In this document: positions 56,601 to 64,000 of the stretch, piece by piece
Numbering within the stretch: position 1 is the stretch's first letter
How the letters are laid out: every line of letters starts with the position of its first letter
NCBI GenBank assembly: GCA_034440635.1
Contig: JAOTON010000770.1
Coordinates: 434,001-498,000, forward strand
Source of the DNA: Lepas anatifera
Taxonomy: Eukaryota > Arthropoda > Thecostraca > Lepadidae
Length of the DNA: 64,000 nucleotides
Direction of reading: 5' to 3'
Notes under the pieces: generated by a model
Told to the model about the DNA's origin: nothing
What the model saw: only the letters and a program-made list of their open reading frames with translations
The model's database searches: none
Made by a program: the position numbers and the translations under genes

Positions 56601-57173
56601 AGTTGTGTCAGCGCTTCCTCACTCTCATTGCTGTGTTGAGTGAGGCGTATCCGGCGAGCCCAAGATGTGCAATGTGCATATTAGACCTGCCTAATTCTTT
56701 TATTTTCACCAGAGACATTTAAAGGTTTTTCATTCGGCCTGTACGCAATGAGCCTGATTTTTGTGTTGTACTAAAAATATTTTTGCATATTGCATGATTG
56801 TGGCTGTTTTGCAGACATTCAGGCTTGTGTGCAAATAGGTGAATAAATTGATGCACAAGCTCATGCTTTCGATCAAGCTCAATAATACGTACATGGTTAA
56901 CCAGTACCAAAAACTGGTATGTTAAATCTTCATATGTTTGACTAATTAATGAGGTCATGGTAGAATCGCTGATTCGTTGGCAAATTAGATAGCTAAAGTT
57001 TAACACAGTACATATGGGAAGATCCTTCCTGACCACAAACAATGAAACCCATTTCTGGAAACAAGCAAATATATATTCAACATGTATTTGAACGGCCCCA
57101 AAAAGGGTAAAACGAACAAACTAGCTGACCTGAGTTAATAAGAGATAGTAAAGTTGATAAGATGTTTAATGGC
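56601..57173. other. Spacer with no recognised feature
   Basis: AT-rich sequence; no coding, RNA or element end was recognised. Confidence 0.45.
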
Positions 57174-57462
57174 CCGCCTCCGCCAATCCTGGATGCAAGA
57201 TGGAGCTAATACACTGAGATTGTATATTCAAGCACAGTCCTTCATCAGAATCCTTATAATACATTAGGTGAAAACATAGATTATTGGTTAAAGAGTGAGA
57301 AGGACCTCGAATCTGATCAGCATATGTGGTCTTGCCCACACTATAGCCAATAATCGATGTTTTCACTCTTTGTATTACGAGAATTCTGATGAAGGGTTGT
57401 GCCTGAATCTATACTTTCAGAGTATTAGATCCATTTTACATCCAGTATTGAAGGAGGCAGGT
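57174..57462. repeat. Imperfect inverted repeat with hammerhead-like cores
   Basis: About 95 bp at 57174-57270 and 57370-57462 are imperfect inverted copies of each other. Each carries a version of TTCTGATGAAGG...TGTGC...TGAA (minus strand at 57229-57252, plus strand at 57381-57404) followed by AGTATTAG-TCCATTTTACATCC-like sequence. They match the sequence beside the 60-bp inverted repeat at 18094-18306. The GAA partner and stem are partly mutated here. Confidence 0.6.
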
Positions 57463-57551
57463 CAGTAAACACCTTACCAACTTAAAATAATACACCCATT
57501 AGCACACATACACAAAACGAACTTATTCATCAAATAAACGGAGTCAACCAT

Positions 57552-57746
57552 TTAAACTAAAAAATCTTCATAGGTGACCTCCACCTCCTGGAAAGTCATG
57601 TCCTGGGCCTCCTGCGCCGGAGCAGGTTGGAGGCCTCCAGAGTAGCGATGGGTCGGCCTCCGGTTTGCTCGTCGTTCCAGCCGGTCGCGGCTTCCCGAAA
57701 GCCACTTGCTAATAACAAATCCCGCCCCGGCTGACAGGGACGCCAC
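57552..57746 (-). CDS. Exon-like GC-rich frame of unknown function
   Basis: This 64-codon frame on the minus strand is GC-rich in AT-rich surroundings and begins MASLSAGAGFVISKWLSGS. It ends MTFQEVEVTYEDFLV and a TAA. A possible splice acceptor (TATTTCACAG) lies about 17 bp upstream, exactly where the repeated sequence of the foldback region ends at 57766. Composition suggests a real terminal exon of a minus-strand gene, but there is no recognisable domain and no upstream exon. Chance GC-rich sequence is the main alternative. Confidence 0.25.
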   Translation of the reverse strand: MASLSAGAGFVISKWLSGSRDRLERRANRRPTHRYSGGLQPAPAQEAQDMTFQEVEVTYEDFLV

Positions 57747-57765
57747 TGAACCTCAGTGCCTCTGT

Positions 57766-57798
57766 GAAATATATTATCAATTTATTACATTAGGTAAC
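57766..57798. repeat. Boundary copy of a 31-33 bp repeat
   Basis: The sequence around AATATATTATCAATTTATTA is repeated directly at about 60475-60507 and inverted at about 63510-63545. It marks the left limit of sequence shared with the palindromic region. Confidence 0.75.
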
Positions 57799-58525
57799 AT
57801 TTACCCAATTTTTAGTATGTGGGTGTCTCTTAAATACGTAATCCATTTTGGGGAACTAACAATTATTGTATTTTGAAGTATTACCAGAAAGTAGGGTTGT
57901 ATACTTTGATACCCATCCAAACATACGTTTGATACTAAGATTCCACATATCCAAATTTATGTCACTCCTGGGAGACCCTTGGGTTACCTTAAACAGTTTA
58001 TCAGGTTCTCATCAATAACCGTTTAAAGAGTCCTCATAGGTACGTGATTTGACTCCACATCATTAGCATTGTAATTACCAATCAATCAATTTATATCAAT
58101 GGATATTCACGGTGATTTCTTCAGGCCAGGTCTGAACATCTGGGGTTAGGCATAGTATTGTATGTACAATGTTGCTTGACAAAACACGTATTATTCACGT
58201 GTTGTTGAGTCAGGTTTAGGAAAATGTATTTAGACATATAGCTTTTTTAATAAGTTATTAATCTGACCTAAAAATTTGCAGGTAAATTTTCTTAATCACT
58301 TTCGAAATGCAATAAATTACATCGCCTCTAGAGAGCCTCTACGGGTTCTTTAAAATAAATGATAACGTTTTGCACAAATATTAGGTACTTTATGACGTAG
58401 ATACTAGACAACGAAGAACTAAAATTTTATTTCATGTAAAAAGATGTAGGATTTGATGATGTTTCATAAATACGATGAAACCAGTGGTCAAACTACTTGA
58501 CTTTATTGGGAACCATCATATTTAA
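57799..58525. other. AT-rich sequence left of the tandem array
   Basis: No coding frame, RNA gene or repeat was recognised in this 727-bp interval between the boundary repeat and the first tandem unit. Confidence 0.45.
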
Positions 58526-60473
58526 ACTAGACAGTGAGAGTAAGAATGCGGTGAGATTATAAGCAAAACTACAAATAGATTTGGTAAACCGCCGGAACGC
58601 GGTCATTTTTAACCGAACACACGCCCGCCCGCCCGCCCGCCCGCGGGCGGGCGGGAGGCTAGTTGTAAGACAGCTCCTGGCAGATGAATTTGGTACTATA
58701 CATAAAACCACAAGTGATTCGAGTTTGTTCTCCCTTTGAATTTGATTGGATGTACATATTTGATCCCAGAGAAGCGAAATACATGAATTGATGCTCGTTC
58801 ATAGATCTCAGCACACGGCTTCCGCGGGTGTTGAATGGGGCAATATGGTGAAATCAGAACTTTACATAAACTCAGAGACGGGTATCTTCTCTCAAATTTG
58901 CATTGGGCACCAGACGATGGCGGATTTGACAGTGGCTATTTGAACGGCAGGTGGAAGGGGGGGGCTGCTGGGTCCAAAATCGTAAAATAATCATATGACG
59001 TGTTTTTTTCAAATCTGTTAAAATCGGCAGGTTTGGGGGCAGATGCCTCTTTTGTAACCCCCCCTGGATCCACCAGTGATACCAGCGAAAGAAATTGGCG
59101 TAAAATATTTTTCTCTCTACTTCTTATATTTTCTATACTTCTTATATTCTTATATTTTCTCTACTAGACAGTGAGAGTAAGAATGTGGTGAGATTATAAG
59201 CAAAACTACAAATAGATTTGGTAAACCTCCGGAACGCGGTCATTTTTAACCGAACACACGCCCGCCCGCCCGCCCGCCCGCCCGCGGGCGGGCGGGAGGC
59301 TAGTTGTAAGACAGCTCTTGGCAGATGAATTTGGTACTATACATAAAACCACAAGTGATTCGAGTTTGTTCTCCCTTTGAATTTGATTGGATGTACATAT
59401 TTGATCCCAGAGAAGCGAAATACATGAATTGATGCTCGTTCATAGATCTCAGCACACGGCTTCCGCGGGTGTTGAATGGGGCAATATGGTGAAATCAGAA
59501 CTTTACATAAACTCAGAGACGGGTATCTTCTCTCAAATTTGCATTGGGCACCAGACGATGGCGGATTTGACAGTGGCTATTTGAACGGCAGGTGGAGTGG
59601 GGGGCTGCTGGGTCCAAAATCGTAAAATAATCATATGACGTGTTTTTTTCAAATCTGTTAAGATCGGCAGGTTTGGGGGCAGATGCCTCTTTTGTAACCC
59701 CCCCCTGGATCCGCCAGTGATACCAGCGAAAGAAATTGGCGTAAAATATTTTTCTCTCTACTTCTTATATTTTCTATACTTCTTATATTCTTATATTTTC
59801 TCTACTAGACAGTGAGAGTAAGAATGCGGTGAGATTATAAGCAAAACTAGAAATAGATTTGGTAAACCTCCGGAACGCGGTCATTTTTAACCGAACACAC
59901 GCCCGCCCGCCCGCCCGCCCGCGGGCGGGGGGAGGCTAGTTGTAAGACAGCTCCTGGCAGATGAATTTGGTACTATACATAAAACCACAAGTGATTCGAG
60001 TTTGTTCTCCCTTTGAATTTGATTGGATGTACATATTTGATCCCAGAGAAGCGAAATACATGAATTGATGCTCGTTCATAGATCTCAGCACACGGCTTCC
60101 GCGGGTGTTGAATGGGGAAATATGGTGAAATCAGAACTTTACATAAACAAACTCAGAGACGGGTATCTTCTCTCAAATTTGCATTGGGCACCAGACGATG
60201 GCGGATTTGACAGTGGCTATTTGAACGGCAGGTGGAGGGGGGCTGCTGGGTCCAAAATCGTAAAATAATCATATGACGTGTTTTTTTCAAATCTGTTAAA
60301 ATCGGCAGGTTTGGGGGCAGATGCCTCTTTTGTAACCCCCCTGGATCCGCTAGTGATACCAGCGAAAGAAATTGGCGTAAAATATTTTTCTCTCTTCTTG
60401 AAAAATATTGATTCCGACACTGCCATTTATTTTTGTATCTTCGGCAAAACTTTTGGAGGCCACTCACCTGTTA
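58526..60473. repeat. Three tandem units of ~640 bp
   Basis: Units start with ACTAGACAGTGAGAGTAAGA at 58526, 59163 and 59804, giving periods of 637 and 641 bp. The third lacks the pyrimidine-rich end (CTTCTTATATTTTCTATAC type) and instead continues into the palindrome arm. Units are nearly identical; they differ mainly in the number of CCCG repeats and single bases. Each carries a CCCG/GGGC hairpin (58621-58656, 59262-59301, 59900-59934). An inverted partial copy continues to the window edge at 64000. No protein is supported. Confidence 0.88.
58621..58656. repeat. (CCCG)n-(GGGC)n hairpin / G-quadruplex motif, unit 1
   Basis: Five CCCG repeats run directly into inverted GGGC repeats. The minus strand of the left half has GGG runs separated by single bases, a typical G-quadruplex pattern, and the whole can form a GC hairpin. 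Equivalent tracts with different repeat numbers occur in units 2 and 3. Confidence 0.8.
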
Positions 60474-61897
60474 TTTAAATATATTATCAATTTATTACAT
60501 TAGGTAACCTAAAGTTCAAAAGCTCAAACTAACGATAGCGATAAAAGGCTTGAACATGCTCTTCATCTCAATGTTTTCAAAAGCTATTTTACTTTTTAAA
60601 GCAATTGTTTTTGTAATGAAAATGTCTGTGTTCCTGTACTAGTATTTGTATTAATTTTACGTAGCCTGTAAAAACTACAAAATGAATCAGTTTGCGCTTA
60701 AAATGAAGTATAAAATAATTGCTCAAGTCTTCATTCTCGGTATTTCAGCCCTTTTCTGCAAAATTCCCAGCATGACGAAACTTTTGCGTCAGATAGGTGG
60801 GCCACATGACCCAGGCATGATAATTCCTGCGCTTCTGTTTGACCAATTGTGATTTCTTTAAAGTTCTATATTTCTGTTAAAAAATGTTTTGGAGTGTTGT
60901 TTTTTAATAATATTTTCTGTGATAGTTCAAAGTTCTACACCACTGTTTAAGTCGCATGTGACGAAGCTCTTAGAGCAATTGATGGCCATAGCCGAGGTTA
61001 CGTCATTTAATCGATAGTGAGAATTCTTGATAAGTCGTCTAGAAATGTTAACTGTGAGAGCGATGTTAAGGCATTTGGAGGCTGAATTCGCAAAAATGAG
61101 CATAGTACTACTGAAACGCCTTTTTGTGACCTTTTGATCTAGCCAATAATCTTTGACGCATCTCCCTTTAAGGGAGACACCGTTCCCTGGTACCCCCAGG
61201 TTCCACGACCAGTGGGGGCGATAATGGCCTTCATCATGCGCACAATAACTATTGGAGGACAAGGGACAGGTCTTCAGACATCTATTCTAAGCCAGAACGG
61301 CACTGGTCCAGAATGACCGAAAATATGCTGGGCTGAGGACAATTGGGGAGGCAGATGATCATAAAGGATTTCAGTTTGCTTATAAAAATATACTGCTGTT
61401 GGCTACTCTGGTACTTACTTACCAATGAATGGTTGAAAGTAACACCTCTTGGAATTTCTTCAGCTAGACGGAGATATGTAGATCTGTAGGTAGGTATGGC
61501 CAGAAGCTAGACGTCCGCAGTGATGCTTCTTTGTAATTGGATTATGCAGTGGACTTGTCGAAAGTTATTGCAGGTATTATTTGGTTAAGTTTCACACGAA
61601 GGGCACACTTATCAGTAGAAAGTCGCACGTCAAATATCCACATTTCCGCAAAAGATACCTTTTATCTTGATTTGCCTGTTACCTGGGCTGTAATGTTGCA
61701 CGGTTAGAATATACACTAATATGTTGATACTACTGCTCTGCAAAGCCGCTGCTACAACAATGGCGGCAGAAAATTATGATTTCGAAATTCTGCTGCAAAG
61801 TCGGATGTTTGCGCATGATCAGTACGGCATTAGCCTGGCCGGAGTTATCCGAGGTTACGGCAGGCAGTGCCCGAGGTGTGCCCGAGTTACGAGAGCA
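60016..61897. repeat. Left arm of a large palindrome
   Basis: This arm of at least 1.88 kb is the inverted match of 62121-64000. Anchors pair with constant coordinate sums (60927+63092, 61262+62757 and 61897+62121 all give 124018-124019; 60016+64000 gives 124016), so there are almost no net indels. A 111-codon frame at 60927-61262 (minus) mirrors one at 62757-63092 (plus), with about five amino-acid differences. I treat those frames as incidental until a homologue is found. The arm probably extends further left into the tandem units, with its partner beyond the window. Confidence 0.9.
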
Positions 61898-62120
61898 CCC
61901 AGCCAGCAATTATCGTGGGATCAACTGCAAACAAGTCGGGCGGCCCTACCTAAACCGACTTCGGCCCGCTTTAGATGGATTTGGACAGACTCATCTGATC
62001 GGGCCAAAGTGGGCCAGTATCTGGATAACTCCGTCACGGAGCTGGCCCGAGTTGGGCCCGCTTTAGACGTAACTCCCAGCAAAGCGGGCACAGCTGCGGC
62101 CAGGTTCACCTGTCGCCAGC
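61898..62120. other. 223-bp spacer of the palindrome
   Basis: This non-palindromic centre is GC-rich and begins CCCAGCCAGCAATTATCG. It carries GGCCC-rich words such as GGAGCTGGCCCGAGTTGGGC that resemble the degenerate repeat at 56039-56600. A frame crosses it (61721-62131) but shows no motif. Confidence 0.75.
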
Positions 62121-64000
62121 TGCTCTCGTAACTCGGGCACACCTCGGGCACTGCCTGCCGTAACCTCGGATAACTCCGGCCAGGCTAATGCCGTACTGAT
62201 CATGCGCAAACAACCGACTTTGCAGCAGAATTTCAAAATCATAATTTTCTGCCGCCATTGTTGTAGCAGCGGCTTTGCAGAGCAGTAGTATCAACATATT
62301 AGTGTATATTCTAACCGTGCAACATTACAGCCCAGGTAACAGGCAAATCAAGATAAAAGGTATCTTTTGCGGAAATGTGGATATTTGACGTGCGACTTTC
62401 TACTGATAAGTGTGCCCTTCGTGTGAAACTTAACCAAATAATACCTACAATAACTTTCGACAAGTCCACTGCTTAATCCCAATTACAAAGAAGCATCACT
62501 GCGGACGTCTAGCTTCTGGCCATACCTACCTACAGATCTACAGATCTCCGTCTAGCTGAAGAAATTCCAAGAGGTGTTACTTTCAACCATTCATTGGTAA
62601 GTAAGTACCAGAGTAGCCAACAGCAGTATATTTTTATAAGCAAACTGAAATCCTTTATGATCATCTGCCTCCCCAATTGTCCTCAGCCCAGCATGTTTTC
62701 GGTCATTCTGGACCAGTGCCGTTCTAGCTTAGAATAGATGTCTGAAGACCTGTCCCTTGTTCTCCAATAGTTATTGTGCGCATGATGAAGGCCATTATCG
62801 CCCCCACTGGTCGTGGAACCTGGGGGTACCAGGGAATGGTGTCTCCCTTAAAGGGAGATGCGTCAAAAATTATTGGCTAGATCAAAAGGTCACAAAAAGG
62901 CGTTTCAGTAGTACTATGCTCATTTTTGCGAATTCAGCCTCCAAATGCCTTAACATCGCTCTCAAAGTTAACATTTCTAGAAGACTTATCAAGAATTCTC
63001 ACTATCGATTAAATGACGTAACCTCGGCAATGGCCATCAATTGCTCTAAGAACTTCGTCATATGCGACTTAAACAGTGGCGTAGAGCTTTGAACTATCAC
63101 AGAAAATATTATTAAAAAACAACACTCCAAAACATTTTTTAAACAGAGATATAGAACTTTAAAGAAATCACAATTGGCCAAACAGAAGCGCAGGAATTGT
63201 CATGCCTGGGTCATGTGGCCTACCTATCTGACGCAAAAGTTTCGTCATGCTGGGAATTTTGCAGAAAAGGGCTGAAATACCGAGATTGAAGACTTGAGCA
63301 ATTATTTTATACTTCATTTTAAGCGCAAACTGATTCATTTTGTAGTTTTTACAGGCTACGTAAAATTAATACAACTACTAGTACAGGAACACAGACATTT
63401 TCATTACAAAAACAATTGCTTTAAAAAGTAAAATAGCTTTTGAAAACATTGAGATGAAGAGCATGTTCAAGCCTTTTATCGCTATCGTTAGTTTGAACTT
63501 TTGAACTTTAGGTTACCTAATGTAATAAATTGATAATATATTTCAATAACAGGTGAGTGGCCTCCAAAAGTTTTGCCGAAGATACAAAAATAAATAGCAG
63601 TGTCGGAATCAATATTTTTCAAGTAGAGAGAAATATATTTTACGCCAATTTCTTTCGCTGGTATCACTGGCGGATCCAGGGGGTACAAAGAGGCATCTGC
63701 CCCCAAACCTGCCGATTTTAACAGATTTGAAAAAAACACGTCATATGATTATTTACGATTTTGGACCCAGCAGCCCCCCTCCACCTGCCGTTCAAATAGC
63801 CACTGTCAAATCCGCCATCGTCTGGTGCCCAATGCAAATTTGAGAGAAGATACCCGTCTCTGAGTTTGTTTATGTAAAGTTCTGATTTCACCATATTTCC
63901 CCATTCAACACCCGCGGAAGCCGTGTGCTGAGATCTATGAACGAGCATCAATTCATGTATTTCGCTTCTCTGGGATCAAATATGTACATCCAATCAAATT
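62121..64000. repeat. Right arm of a large palindrome (runs off the window)
   Basis: This is the inverted match of 60016-61897. From about 63,590 rightward it is the inverted copy of tandem unit 3, so the right arm also enters the repeat array. The window ends inside the arm. Confidence 0.9.

Noticed and set aside
61721..62131. 136-codon frame across the palindrome spacer as a gene
   Set aside because: It crosses the arm-spacer junction, is not present in the mirror beyond the arm, and has no recognisable domain.
60927..63092. Two mirrored 111-codon frames as a real duplicated gene
   Set aside because: They are identical because they lie in palindrome arms. The differences are mostly amino-acid changing, and no motif or splice signal is seen.
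60016..64000. Palindrome as a pure assembly artefact
   Set aside because: The arms carry base differences and flank a unique 223-bp spacer, which a read-through hairpin artefact would not produce. Read evidence is still needed.

Overview
This is eukaryotic nuclear DNA, almost certainly from an arthropod. It has GT-AG introns of up to 19 kb, polyadenylation-type signals, several non-LTR retrotransposons, MITE families and a 63-bp tract of the arthropod telomere-type repeat TTAGG. The gene resembles invertebrate Drak (STK17, death-associated protein kinase-related). A crustacean is my guess, but the sequence does not prove it. There is no bacterial operon structure, CRISPR array or phage.

The backbone is a tail-to-tail pair of paralogous Drak-like kinase genes. 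The plus-strand copy enters from the left edge, so its N-lobe lies outside the window. Its exons are 91-217, 499-547, 19790-19969 and a long terminal exon 24407-27883. The minus-strand copy has matching exons at 50400-50448, 40063-40242 and 34921-36950. The homologue of the first exon was not found and may lie right of the window. Exon lengths (49 and 180 nt) and intron phases match between copies. Exon 3 and about 125 bp of intron before it are almost identical, while exon 2 differs at 10 of 49 bases; this mosaic suggests gene conversion. Both terminal exons contain frame breaks, so each gene is either affected by consensus indels or decaying.

Most of the rest is mobile DNA. Five copies of one TTAA-bounded MITE occur (638-1481, 1667-2517, 16685-17529, 29363-29939, 46649-47472). 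Related or similar TTAA-bounded elements lie at 32965-33991, 37568-38472, 50638-52023 and (fragment) about 23968-24175; all but the fragment are rich in AGGTCA-type half-sites. LINE remnants are a Jockey/CR1-like copy (3155-5209, plus), a Tx1/L1-like element with both ORFs (6781 to about 13420, minus), an I-like copy with RNase H (29940 to about 32290, plus), a Jockey/CR1-supergroup RT with an unbroken 677-codon frame (52872-54905, minus) and a 3' fragment beside TTAGG repeats (55585-56038, minus). A 2.6-kb DNA transposon (21248-23857) has 140-150 bp terminal inverted repeats, a near-perfect 8-bp target duplication and a decayed gene of a family I cannot name. A 936-bp hAT-type MITE (49041-49976) has a perfect 8-bp target duplication.

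The right end (57.77-64.0 kb) holds three 640-bp tandem units and a large palindrome with arms of at least 1.88 kb around a 223-bp spacer. The palindrome runs off the window and looks like a foldback-type element. The strongest candidates for something undescribed are the 2.6-kb transposon with its unknown protein, this palindrome, and the conversion mosaic in the kinase pair.
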